Below are positions 23,249-31,362 of a stretch of DNA of 33,947 nt, piece by piece. This DNA comes from Gammaproteobacteria bacterium (lineage in GTDB: Bacteria > Pseudomonadota > Gammaproteobacteria > Methylococcales > Methylococcaceae). Under the pieces are notes generated by a model, which did not search any database, was not told the origin of the DNA, and saw nothing but the letters and a program-made list of their open reading frames with translations. Numbering within the stretch: position 1 is the first letter of the stretch; each line of letters opens with the position of its first letter. The DNA lies in the NCBI GenBank assembly GCA_009922685.1, contig RFVA01000025.1:1-33947 (forward strand), read 5' to 3'. A program made the position numbers and the translations under genes.

Positions 23249-24298
23249 ATGCTAAGCGAAACAACGCTTATCAGTGAGGAGCTACTAGAAGATATGATCG
23301 TAGCATCCCCAGCGCTGCTCTCTGATGAATGGATGCTAATTGGCCGTCAAGAGAATACCGGGCTTGGGGGGATAATTGATCTGCTTGCTATAGCACCTGA
23401 TAGCACGCTTGTCTTAATTGAACTCAAACGCGACAAAACTCCGAGAACGGTAGTGGCGCAAGCTCTGGATTACGCGACATGGGTAGAAAAACTGCAACCC
23501 GAAGATATTGATGCGATTTATTCCCGGTTCCAGCCTGAACGGAACCTGTCAGAGGCTTTCCTGCAGCGGTTTGGGTTGCCGCTTGATGAGGATAATCTCA
23601 ATAGTAGCCACCAGATTGTAATTGTGGCGGGTTCACTTGATAGCGGAAGCGAGCGGATTGTCGGCTATCTGAACCAAAGAGACATACCAATAAATGTATT
23701 GTGCTTTCAGGTCTTCGCTAGCGGAGCAGAGCAGTTCATCAGCCGTTCATGGCTATTGGATCCAGTTCAAGTTCAAGTTAATGCTGCTACTAAGCCCGAG
23801 GGTGGCAACGAGCCTTGGAACGGAGAGTTCTATTGTTCGTTCGGGGATCCTGATCAAAGATCATGGGAGGATGCTGTCCAATTTGGATTTATTTCAGCAG
23901 GCGGAGGGACTTGGTACAGCAAAACGCTTCAGCTTCTATCTGTTGGGGATAGAGTCTGGGTGAAAGTTCCTGGAACTGGATTTGTTGGTGTTGGAAAGGT
24001 TGTGGGTGCTATAGAGCCAGCAAACTCATTTCATGTGCAGACTGGTGATGGTCCAAAACCCATTCTTGATGTGGCGACACGTGCTAACTATCACCGAGCA
24101 TTCTTAGATGATACTGAGCGGTGTGAGTATTTCGCTCCAATTCAATGGTTAGAGACGAAGCCACTCAATCAAGCGGTCCAAGAGCTTGGGATGTTTGGAA
24201 ATCAAAACACAATATGCAAACCAACGACTCCCAAGTGGAGAACTACTGTGGAGCGTTTGAAAACCAAGTTCCCCAAATGGGACGGATCGCATCATTAA
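23249..24298 (+). CDS. NucS/DUF91-like PD-(D/E)XK nuclease
   Basis: The ~349-residue protein has an N-terminal nuclease domain with GIIDLLAIAPDSTLVLIELK followed by QALDYATWV. This is the Asp, ExK and QxxxY series seen in the EndoMS/NucS and RecB-like groups. The C-terminal half (VGDRVWVKVPGTGFVGVGKV) looks like a small beta-barrel, possibly for binding. An ATG at 23204 is also possible, but the one at 23249 fits the domain start. It is divergent from the other PD-(D/E)XK gene across 142 bases. It may act as a pair with that gene. Confidence 0.7.
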   Translation: MLSETTLISEELLEDMIVASPALLSDEWMLIGRQENTGLGGIIDLLAIAPDSTLVLIELKRDKTPRTVVAQALDYATWVEKLQPEDIDAIYSRFQPERNLSEAFLQRFGLPLDEDNLNSSHQIVIVAGSLDSGSERIVGYLNQRDIPINVLCFQVFASGAEQFISRSWLLDPVQVQVNAATKPEGGNEPWNGEFYCSFGDPDQRSWEDAVQFGFISAGGGTWYSKTLQLLSVGDRVWVKVPGTGFVGVGKVVGAIEPANSFHVQTGDGPKPILDVATRANYHRAFLDDTERCEYFAPIQWLETKPLNQAVQELGMFGNQNTICKPTTPKWRTTVERLKTKFPKWDGSHH

Positions 24299-24303
24299 GA
24301 GGT

Positions 24304-24693
24304 ATGAAAAGCTTAGATCAGGCCATCAAGATTTATGAGTGCTGCGTTGTGGCGGCCCGAAAGAAAAAAACTCTATCTTACCGGGATGTCTTGGATTTTC
24401 TTGGCTATGCCTCGGGTGTACAAGGGCATGCAATAAGGTACGGCCTAGAGCTTGTTTGGATCGCTTGTGCTCATGCAAATCTCCCATTGTTAACCGCGAT
24501 TATCGTTTCAAAATCTACAGGAGAACCTAACTCAGACGGATTTTCTGTGGATGATTGGCGGAAGGATGCCCAGCTGGTTTTCGAGATGGAATCATGGCCA
24601 GAGTCGGGAGAGATTGACTGGGATTACGTTTGGCGAAATCGGGCGATGTTGTCAGATAAACACGGCACTAGAGGTTACTGGGGCGTCGTTTAA
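24304..24693 (+). CDS. Hypothetical protein downstream of NucS-like gene
   Basis: The 129-residue protein begins MKSLDQAIKIYECC. It contains LSYRDVLDFLGY, a helix-rich middle and TAIIVSKSTGEPNSDGF, a pattern I have seen in uncharacterised phage- and island-borne proteins. No function can be assigned. It starts six bases after the NucS-like stop codon with AAGAGG immediately upstream, so it is probably co-transcribed and translationally linked. A longer frame to 24145 lies inside the nuclease gene and is not credible. Confidence 0.6.
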   Translation: MKSLDQAIKIYECCVVAARKKKTLSYRDVLDFLGYASGVQGHAIRYGLELVWIACAHANLPLLTAIIVSKSTGEPNSDGFSVDDWRKDAQLVFEMESWPESGEIDWDYVWRNRAMLSDKHGTRGYWGVV

Positions 24694-24715
24694 CACCGCA
24701 TCTACAATCAAATTC

Positions 24716-24922
24716 ATGACCATGCCCATGTGTGACCTTCCACGCACTGCCAACGAAGCTTTGTGGACGTATTCTTGTATACGCTTGAAAGGCACGCACC
24801 CCCATGCTTCAGGGCAAGCTCTTTCATATCTTCGGTTGAGTTATAGAACCTATCTTTCATGGGGTGACTGTGACTGGATGTATCCGACTGATAATCTAAT
24901 TGATTCGGATGGCTGGTTTTAG
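24716..24922 (+). CDS. Doubtful small ORF
   Basis: The 68-codon frame starts ATGACCATGCCC and ends near DSDGWF. It has no good ribosome site and no recognised family, but fills part of the otherwise empty 24694-24965 stretch between two plus-strand genes. It may be spurious. Confidence 0.2.
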   Translation: MTMPMCDLPRTANEALWTYSCIRLKGTHPHASGQALSYLRLSYRTYLSWGDCDWMYPTDNLIDSDGWF

Positions 24923-24965
24923 ATCAATACTCTATCGACTAATGAATTGAAAGCGTGATGACACC

Positions 24966-25808
24966 ATGAAACTAAATGTTATCGCTTTAATCATTGGAGT
25001 CTTTCTTTCTCAGGCATCGGCTGGTTTCTCTCTAGTCACATGGAACGTAGCGGAATTTGGTGATCACAGGCAAGACAGGTTACGCCGCCTTCTAACTGTA
25101 ATTCATGACAAATCACCAGATGTGGTGCTTCTCCAAGAGGTAGAAGGTCAGACGCGTTTGGTTGCGAGTAAGGTCGGTTTTACTAAGTACAGAATTCTTG
25201 AACGAAGGGATTCATCAGGTCTTCCTGAAGGTGGCCTGATTGCATTCGTCAAGAAGGATTGGTCTACAGAAAATGCGAGATATGAACGTTTCCCATCTGA
25301 GATGGATCGCGGCGAGCTGACTTTTGTTCTAAAGAACTTATGCGGAGTGAACCAAACTTTCACTTCGGTTCATCTTGAAAGCCCCGATCTGATTTTCTGG
25401 CGGAGTAGGGCATATCGCACGCAGCAGGTTGAGAAACTAAAGGCTCAATCTCAAGAACAGTCCGATTGGCTCGTGGCTGGCGATATGAACCTCATCCACA
25501 ATCCTGATGCGGACGAGCATTTCCCCAAGGACTGGGTAGATGTTTGGGCCACTCTCCATCCATCTGATCCTGGTCTAACTTGGGATCCTGATAACAACGA
25601 AATGGCTTATCGAAGCGGTGGGTTCATCTTGCCAGGCTATAGGCTCGATCGGGTTCTATTCAAGTCTGAGCAACTGATCCCCGTGAACGTAGAGCTGCTT
25701 GGCGTGGGTGAAAAACCACCATTGTCCGACCACTACGGCTTACTTGTAGAGTTCTCATGTCGGACGAAATCGAGCAGAAAGACTGAACTCACTGGTGATA
25801 GAGAATGA
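24966..25808 (+). CDS. Exported endonuclease/exonuclease/phosphatase (EEP) family protein
   Basis: The 280-residue protein begins with a signal peptide (MKLNVIALIIGVFLSQASAG). The EEP-fold motifs follow in order: TWNVAEFG, VVLLQEVEG, TSVHLES, LVAGDMNL and PLSDHYGLL. These bind the metal and hold the catalytic His/Asp of nucleases and phosphodiesterases such as ExoIII, DNase I and TDP2. Export suggests action outside the cytoplasm on nucleic acid, nucleotides or lipid headgroups. Its 3' end overlaps the convergent CHAT gene by 20 bases. Confidence 0.82.
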   Translation: MKLNVIALIIGVFLSQASAGFSLVTWNVAEFGDHRQDRLRRLLTVIHDKSPDVVLLQEVEGQTRLVASKVGFTKYRILERRDSSGLPEGGLIAFVKKDWSTENARYERFPSEMDRGELTFVLKNLCGVNQTFTSVHLESPDLIFWRSRAYRTQQVEKLKAQSQEQSDWLVAGDMNLIHNPDADEHFPKDWVDVWATLHPSDPGLTWDPDNNEMAYRSGGFILPGYRLDRVLFKSEQLIPVNVELLGVGEKPPLSDHYGLLVEFSCRTKSSRKTELTGDRE

Positions 25809-27015
25809 AGCTTTCCCAGTGGGCGGATGAACCATTTTGAGCTAACTCAACTTGCGTTTCGTGGAATGCTCGACTGATTGAGTCGGGTGCTTTTAAGTAA
25901 TTGCTGTAAAACCGCAGCATGAACTCATATGAGTCATGATCCTCAATCTTCCAGAGCGTCCCAATTACAGACCCGATCCCACCACCTAGCAGATTTGTTA
26001 TCAATGAATCTTCAGCGCTTTCTGAATCTTCAAGTCTTTGCGAGGCTGTTGCCGTATTGCAGGCAGAAAGTGAAATAAGACTTATATTCTTTCCTCGGAT
26101 AAGGTTCGTCAGTCTTTCCGAGCTCAGGTGATGTCCGTCACCAAGCAATAAGCTTGAAGAATCTCTTGTTCCGGGGCTATCGATGAAATGCGTCGCGAAA
26201 TGAAAAATGGTCGAGCCTTTTGCTATTTCTTTCTCGACCGCGTGTTCAGTAAAGGAATCGTCTAGGTACGTTCTGACTGATACCCCGTCATCTCTGTTCA
26301 GTGCCTCGAGATCATGAAGCTCCCTCCTTACCCATGGTAGCTCTCTTAGTCCACTTACTTCATTGGAGAGACCGAAACCAGCGATGGTCATTGATCTGCG
26401 GATCGTTTTTTCATCATGAATCCACTGCGGGGAAACGAATGCGAATGCGTAGTTATGGATTAATTCACGTTCACCATCAGTGAGAGCAGCAAAAGGGATC
26501 CCGGAGGCAAATCCCTTCGGATCTATCCAGAGTGCAGTGATGTGCTGTTGAATTAAGAAATCCCTTATTGGGGCAATCAAAATGAGATACAGGGATCTAA
26601 GGCTATCTGTGTTGAATTGTGATGCCTTGATGTGCTTTTTCAGTGTATCCACACCCAGATCAAGTGAGACCTCATTTATCTGTAGCTCGGTGATCAGCGT
26701 GATCTTTAAAGCCGTTTCAGATGATTCGTAGTGAACCCAACCTGTCTTTTCTTTCTCTCGACTGAAGCGTTTCTGCATTAGACCAACCATTCCTCGATCA
26801 AGACTTGGGGTCGATTTACGACTACGGAGCATTCGATCATTGAAAAGCTGATTCAACTCAGCCTTTCTCATGCCTATCCGTGATTCAAGTTGATTCATCA
26901 AGCGCAGATCCGATGCATTCACGCTTCCCTGTTCATCTTCAAGCTTCAACAGCCTAATTGGCCGATCTAGATTGGCTGGTCTCCCTTTGGCGGTGATCTC
27001 TCGTGAGCCAATCAT
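25789..27015 (-). CDS. CHAT-domain cysteine peptidase
   Basis: The 408-residue protein has a C-terminal CHAT (caspase-HetF) domain with the catalytic pair visible: His276 in FHFATHF and Cys319 in LSACNTA. GGGIGSVIGTLWKIED follows, as in the family. The N-terminal ~130 residues show no clear domain. It is the last gene of a sigma/anti-sigma/TPR/CHAT operon and overlaps the TPR gene by 62 bases in another frame. ATG 26898 is an alternative start. CHAT and TPR are often one chain in other bacteria. Its likely job is regulated cleavage of a partner; the anti-sigma-like protein is the obvious candidate (inference). Confidence 0.85.
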   Translation of the reverse strand: MIGSREITAKGRPANLDRPIRLLKLEDEQGSVNASDLRLMNQLESRIGMRKAELNQLFNDRMLRSRKSTPSLDRGMVGLMQKRFSREKEKTGWVHYESSETALKITLITELQINEVSLDLGVDTLKKHIKASQFNTDSLRSLYLILIAPIRDFLIQQHITALWIDPKGFASGIPFAALTDGERELIHNYAFAFVSPQWIHDEKTIRRSMTIAGFGLSNEVSGLRELPWVRRELHDLEALNRDDGVSVRTYLDDSFTEHAVEKEIAKGSTIFHFATHFIDSPGTRDSSSLLLGDGHHLSSERLTNLIRGKNISLISLSACNTATASQRLEDSESAEDSLITNLLGGGIGSVIGTLWKIEDHDSYEFMLRFYSNYLKAPDSISRAFHETQVELAQNGSSAHWESFILYHQ

Positions 27016-28675
27016 TTAGTCGCTCGCAATGAGGTTTGATCACTGTCTGCATGTTTCGGAGGTGTCCTCGATCACTATCCGGTAAGACGTCAACAGAACT
27101 CCAATCCAGCAGAATAGAACGCTTCAGTAACGTCACCGCAATGGACGGTTGCTTATCCCTGATGGCAGATGCCAATTGTTGATATGCATGACTCGTGTAT
27201 GGGTGATTGAGACCAGATCTTTGCTCAGCGTACTGAAGAGCCATGAATGCATGGCGTGTAGCCTCGGTCTGATGGCCGAGGGATAACTCTGCCAACACTA
27301 ACGCGTCCAGAGCTTCTTCATCCGGTAATGTGTGATGAGATTCAGCATAACCAATGGTCAGCTCTGATGCCCTAAGGGCGTATGACAGTCCTTTATGGGA
27401 ATTGCCTAAAATCAGCTCGGCATTGGCCAAATTGATTAGGGGATCAACCAAGGCAATATCATCTTCGCCAAAATCAATTTTCATTTTGGCCAGATAGCGC
27501 AAGGAAAGCTCTTTACTCCATGCGGCATCCCACTGAAGTGCTGCGGTTCCCACAAAATCCAGAACGTCTGGTGCATTGGGGTGGCTGTCACCCATTGTGT
27601 CGTTAAGAGTGGCGATGGCTTCATGAGCCTTCGTCTTTGCTAGCTCCAGGTGGCCACTTTGCTCAAGCCAATCTGCAAGTTCCGCTTCTAAATAGGCGAC
27701 ACGAGAGTGTTTCTCACCAAAAATCTGCCTTGAGATCTCAAGCGCCTGTTCTGTGAATTCAATCGCGTGTTTTATGTCTCCAATGCAAAAGTAAGTCGTC
27801 CCGAGACTGTGATAGCGGTTTGCTGTCTCGCTAGTTTGTGGGCCATCAAGCTTTATGGACAACTTTAGGGCTTCTATGGAATAGCTGAGAGCCTCCTGAC
27901 AGTCCCCTTGCTGACGAAGGAACCAATCAATGTCGTTGATGATGGTTGCTGTTCTGATTGACTCCCAGCCCAGTGATTTTTCACTTAGGGCAAGGGCTAT
28001 CTTTTCAATTTCGGCGCCGCGCTCTGACCCGAGAGGAAGATCTCGCCCAACTTCAGCATATTGCCGTAGTTGTTCGATAGTGGATTCGTCCAGAAGACCT
28101 AGCTTATGTATTCTCGTATTGAGAGCAGATCGAGCAAGGGAAACAGCCTCTTGTGGACGATCGTTGTATGAATAGATCAACGCCAAATCAGCCTGATGCT
28201 CTGCTGTTTCGAGGCTGTATTCGCCATACACTTTTTTGCTGAGCGCTAGGCAGCGCTCAGCCAATGGAAGTGCTGCCTGATATTGATCAAGGAAATACAG
28301 AGTCTCGACCCAGCGACCAAGTCGTTTGGTACTTTGAGATGAATCCGTCCCAAAGAGATGATCCGCGAGGACTAAAGCACGCTCCTGATATTTTGATGCC
28401 GTCGAATACTCCTGAGCCAGAGATAGGTTGTCACCAATTAGGCTCGTGGCGTGATACAAGACATGAGAGTCCGGCATTGCTTTAAGCAATGGAAGATCTA
28501 GGCTATTGATCAGGAGATGAGCGGTGCTCGAACTTACGACGCGTTTCGCCTGTTCATAAGCAGCGTCGTATCGAAAAAAATTCCGTGATAGCTGGATAAG
28601 GGCTATTGCCAGAACCAGACAGAAAATTACTGATGATTTCCGACGGAAAGAACTGCCTTTGGTTCCGCCGATCAT
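26954..28675 (-). CDS. Membrane-anchored TPR-repeat protein
   Basis: The 573-residue protein has an N-terminal transmembrane anchor (about residues 14-31) after a basic start (FRRKSS). It is followed by a long array of TPR repeats such as YQAALPLAERCLALSKKVYG and AIEFTEQALEISRQIFGEKH. Repeats of the ~42-residue kinesin-light-chain type dominate. It probably senses or scaffolds and passes a signal to the CHAT peptidase encoded next. The start lies 16 bases after the anti-sigma stop. The 3' end overlaps the CHAT start. Confidence 0.82.
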   Translation of the reverse strand: MIGGTKGSSFRRKSSVIFCLVLAIALIQLSRNFFRYDAAYEQAKRVVSSSTAHLLINSLDLPLLKAMPDSHVLYHATSLIGDNLSLAQEYSTASKYQERALVLADHLFGTDSSQSTKRLGRWVETLYFLDQYQAALPLAERCLALSKKVYGEYSLETAEHQADLALIYSYNDRPQEAVSLARSALNTRIHKLGLLDESTIEQLRQYAEVGRDLPLGSERGAEIEKIALALSEKSLGWESIRTATIINDIDWFLRQQGDCQEALSYSIEALKLSIKLDGPQTSETANRYHSLGTTYFCIGDIKHAIEFTEQALEISRQIFGEKHSRVAYLEAELADWLEQSGHLELAKTKAHEAIATLNDTMGDSHPNAPDVLDFVGTAALQWDAAWSKELSLRYLAKMKIDFGEDDIALVDPLINLANAELILGNSHKGLSYALRASELTIGYAESHHTLPDEEALDALVLAELSLGHQTEATRHAFMALQYAEQRSGLNHPYTSHAYQQLASAIRDKQPSIAVTLLKRSILLDWSSVDVLPDSDRGHLRNMQTVIKPHCERLNDWLTRDHRQRETSQSRSAN

Positions 28676-28691
28676 TTGATACAGCCGCGAT

Positions 28692-29348
28692 TTAGCGTTG
28701 TTCGGGGATGAGATAGACCACCCATTCTCCGTATTGAGGTGCGTCTGTTAATACGTTGATACCATCAAGTTTAGATATGCCGGCTGCTAGCCTGATGTGA
28801 ATTTCAATGGCATTTGCCAACGTGGTAGATCGATGAGTCGAATGTGTCAGATTTGCTTCAATCAGTGCAGCCCTCCATTGTGATTCGGCCTCATTAAGAT
28901 CTTTGACAATCTGAAACTGATATCCAGCAAAGGGTAGGTCTGTGAAAGCCCTAGTTGTCTTTGAAACATCGAGTCCACGATATGCTGTCAAGTCTTCCTG
29001 TTGCTCCATCCTATGGTTGGCGATGAAAACAGGTGCTTGCCAAATCAGGAAGCCTAATGCGCTCGCGAGGGCGAGGCCAAACCCCCAACGGGGTAGGGAT
29101 GCATGAAGGAAGGATGGTTTTGATGGGAGATGTCCTAGCTTTGCATCCTTTTGTAAAAGCTTCTCAGCGGTCAGGCGACGCTCAATACGATCGAGTTCTT
29201 CCTTCGACGAAAGAACTGCATGTGCCATTTGGGTGTGACGCTTCCTTAATGCAGCACCAACCCTCTGTGCATCTGGTAGGTTGGTTTTTTCATCGCGCAA
29301 TGCATTGAGCCATTGCAGGTCTTCATCTTGATCGTTGTTTTGACTCAT
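28692..29348 (-). CDS. Putative membrane anti-sigma factor
   Basis: The 218-residue protein has a highly charged, helical N-terminal ~85 residues, one transmembrane helix at about 88-110 (GFGLALASALGFLIW) and a ~105-residue C-terminal domain. This is the topology of ECF anti-sigma factors. It has no zinc HxxxCxxC motif and no close family was recognised. It starts seven bases after the sigma factor gene. The role follows from topology and position. It could equally be the substrate of the CHAT peptidase. Confidence 0.6.
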   Translation of the reverse strand: MSQNNDQDEDLQWLNALRDEKTNLPDAQRVGAALRKRHTQMAHAVLSSKEELDRIERRLTAEKLLQKDAKLGHLPSKPSFLHASLPRWGFGLALASALGFLIWQAPVFIANHRMEQQEDLTAYRGLDVSKTTRAFTDLPFAGYQFQIVKDLNEAESQWRAALIEANLTHSTHRSTTLANAIEIHIRLAAGISKLDGINVLTDAPQYGEWVVYLIPEQR

Positions 29349-29355
29349 GACGGGA

Positions 29356-29940
29356 CTACGAGGGGTCAGATTCGAAACAGGGTTCTAAGAAAGGCCGCAT
29401 CTTCCTTCTACATTCCAATAGAAATTGGCGCGTGGCTCCGTAACTACGTCCCAAAACTTCAGCAATGCTTTGTATCTCCATGCCTGTGCTCCAAAGCTCA
29501 AGAGCGTGAGAGCGATCAGGATATGATTTTGCGAAACTATTGATTCCAGTTGCTATGCAGTCATCCAATTCATGGTTGTATGTCTCGCAAGCCCCGGGAT
29601 CATGGTTGTCTAGATCAAGTGATTCATCGGAAGCATATTTGAGTGACTTTCGCTGGTGATCATGCAATGAATTGCGAGCTACGCTCCACATCCATGAAGT
29701 AGCGGTTCCACGACCAGTGAAGGTTGATGCAGCGCGCCAGATTTTGACGATGACGTCCTGTAGTAGATCTTCGGAATCCTTAGGAAGGCAACCTTTGCTC
29801 ACAAAGAAATGTTTCATTGGAGTCGCCCAACGCCAATAGAAAGTCTTGAGGGCTGTTCGTTGTCGCGCGATATCGTCTGAGCAAATCAGAATCAGAATCT
29901 GTTCGTCGGTAAGGCTATTCGCATCCTTGGAATCTGGCAT
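29356..29940 (-). CDS. ECF-family RNA polymerase sigma factor
   Basis: The 194-residue protein has sigma region 2 at about residues 25-100 (DSEDLLQDVIVKIWRAASTF, then TSWMWSVARNSLHDHQRK). Region 4 is at about 135-185 (MEIQSIAEVLGRSYGATRQF), a helix-turn-helix for the -35 element. There is no region 3, as in ECF sigmas. It heads the anti-sigma, TPR and CHAT genes. A -10-like TACTAT lies upstream, but no clear ECF (GGAAC-type) promoter was seen. Confidence 0.88.
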   Translation of the reverse strand: MPDSKDANSLTDEQILILICSDDIARQRTALKTFYWRWATPMKHFFVSKGCLPKDSEDLLQDVIVKIWRAASTFTGRGTATSWMWSVARNSLHDHQRKSLKYASDESLDLDNHDPGACETYNHELDDCIATGINSFAKSYPDRSHALELWSTGMEIQSIAEVLGRSYGATRQFLLECRRKMRPFLEPCFESDPS

Positions 29941-30001
29941 GCCTCACATTGAATAATAGTATTCCGCCGCGATCAATCGATTTTGTCGGATGATGAATGA
30001 T

Positions 30002-30487
30002 TTAGTTACTGTTGATGTGAAGTGACAGCCATTCCAGATAAGCTTTGCGGAGTGACTCTGATGGCTCGATATGGTTGTTCCGACGATCGTGGTTGTTTTT
30101 ACCCCGAATCAGCCAGCCGTTGGCCTCGAATCGATCGAGCTGCTTTCTGATGGCCCGCTCTGAAAACCCAGTAGCGTGGATGATCTCCTTCATTGTGTAC
30201 CCGTTCGACTCTCGTTTGCCCTTCCCAAGCAGCTTGAACAAAACGATGCCAATCTTTGGGGTCCAATGTGGGAAATTTAGCCTTTCCCAGTCATGAATCA
30301 TTTCGAGCCTTTTCACGGCATTATTGATGTCCATCCTTGATGGCTTCATGAGCTGGGGAATGATCTCTGGAGCATCTGATGCATCCATAGTTCCACTGAG
30401 CTGAATTGTCCCAAGCTCTCCCGGATATTTGATACTCAGTTGTACAACCACTTTCGTGGTTTTGTCATCGTCCTTGCTTGAAGTCAT
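30002..30487 (-). CDS. Winged-helix DNA-binding protein
   Basis: The ~161-residue protein has a central winged helix-turn-helix: YTMKEIIHATGFSERAIRKQ, then LDRFEANGWLIRGKNNHDRR. This resembles MarR or replication-initiator wings. The first ~70 residues are variable. Two ATGs are possible; the one at 30487 has AAGGAG nine bases upstream and is preferred to 30496. It lies 61 bases upstream of the sigma gene on the same strand and may be its regulator or part of the operon. Confidence 0.65.
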   Translation of the reverse strand: MTSSKDDDKTTKVVVQLSIKYPGELGTIQLSGTMDASDAPEIIPQLMKPSRMDINNAVKRLEMIHDWERLNFPHWTPKIGIVLFKLLGKGKRESNGYTMKEIIHATGFSERAIRKQLDRFEANGWLIRGKNNHDRRNNHIEPSESLRKAYLEWLSLHINSN

Positions 30488-30590
30488 TCCACTCATCTCC
30501 TTAGATGACGGGATGCCTCAAATCCATGTGTGGATATTGGGGTTGTAGCTTGCCGTTTATTCGAATCGTACATTGCCGAGCCTTCTGGGG

Positions 30591-30620
30591 AAAAAAGAGC
30601 ACCCACACGGATGTGGGTGC
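30591..30620 (-). terminator. Rho-independent terminator
   Basis: A perfect 9-bp stem, GCACCCACA (30599-30607) and TGTGGGTGC (30612-30620), with a 4-base loop, is followed on the minus strand by TCTTTTTT. It ends transcription from the small gene at 30699-30968 before the winged-helix gene. Confidence 0.8.
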
Positions 30621-30698
30621 TTATCCCCATGGACGCAGAGCGGGGTCTTTTGTCAGGATGTCAGTAGAAGAAAAAATTCTTTTGGGTCTTACTTAGAA

Positions 30699-30968
30699 TC
30701 AACACTCCTGAACACCTGAGGAATCCGTTTTTCGATTCACAATCCATGTGACTACTCTAAGGTTGGCATCATAGGTTGCAGCACCAGTGCAAGTTGCTGT
30801 CTCCATTGCTGTAAGTTCAATAGGCCAAAGAATCAACTCGGCTAACGTCAGGGTAAACACATCAGCTGCCAGATAGGGTAGAGCGCGAACTTTGGATGCT
30901 TGGTGAAAGCCCGATTGGAACTGGAAAACATCAAGCTTGTTACCCTTCGAATCGTTATCCACCATCAA
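30699..30968 (-). CDS. Hypothetical protein, probably N-terminally truncated
   Basis: The 89-codon ORF has LPYLAADVFTLTLAELILWP and YDANLRVVTWIVNRK. It resembles the C-terminal part of small lipoprotein-like hypotheticals, which normally carry a signal peptide. No signal or lipobox precedes it here. A transposon end lies only ~130 bases upstream, so the 5' part may have been lost. Its transcript would end at the terminator at 30591-30620. Confidence 0.45.
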   Translation of the reverse strand: MMVDNDSKGNKLDVFQFQSGFHQASKVRALPYLAADVFTLTLAELILWPIELTAMETATCTGAATYDANLRVVTWIVNRKTDSSGVQEC

Positions 30969-31173
30969 TGGAGCACCAAATCGAGATAGAAGCTCCGCTC
31001 GAGATGACCCTGGACCTATACCTTTCAGGTCTGCTGGCCCAGGTTGTGACAGTGCTGTTACGTCCCGGTCTGATCGAGGGCTGATGTCTCGCCCTATTTG
31101 AGGTGGGATTTTAGGGACGATCCCGCACCGATCCCTCTGGTTTGAACCCCAGATCAGCGCGGGATGATTGTCT

Positions 31174-31362
31174 TTATTTCAGAGGCTCCCAAGGGCGTTC
31201 CGGATTCACTCCCATCATGAATGACTTTCGGTTTGCTCGCATGATCTGGTCGATGAACATGTTATCGAAGTGGTCCGCAACCCGATGGAACAGTTCGCTG
31301 ATGGCCCGAGCGGATTCATCCGTCAGTCCCTCGGGGAAGAGTCTTTCAAAATCGATATTCAT
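31174..31362 (-). CDS. Small accessory protein of the transposon
   Basis: The 62-residue protein begins MNIDFERLFPEGLTDESARA and ends with NPERPWEPLK. Similar short proteins regularly follow the ExeA-like ATPase in this kind of element, from memory of the family. The ATG overlaps the ATPase stop (ATGA), so it is translationally coupled. Its function is unknown. Confidence 0.6.
   Translation of the reverse strand: MNIDFERLFPEGLTDESARAISELFHRVADHFDNMFIDQIMRANRKSFMMGVNPERPWEPLK

Noticed and set aside
24145-24303. Upstream extension of the small gene into the NucS-like gene
   Set aside because: Those codons overlap the nuclease gene out of frame; the ATG at 24304 right after the nuclease stop is more sensible.
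25789-30487. Direct assignment of the CHAT operon to type III-E CRISPR
   Set aside because: No Cas7-like effector, Csx30/31 or repeat array was found; only the logic of TPR, CHAT, inhibitor and sigma factor is similar.
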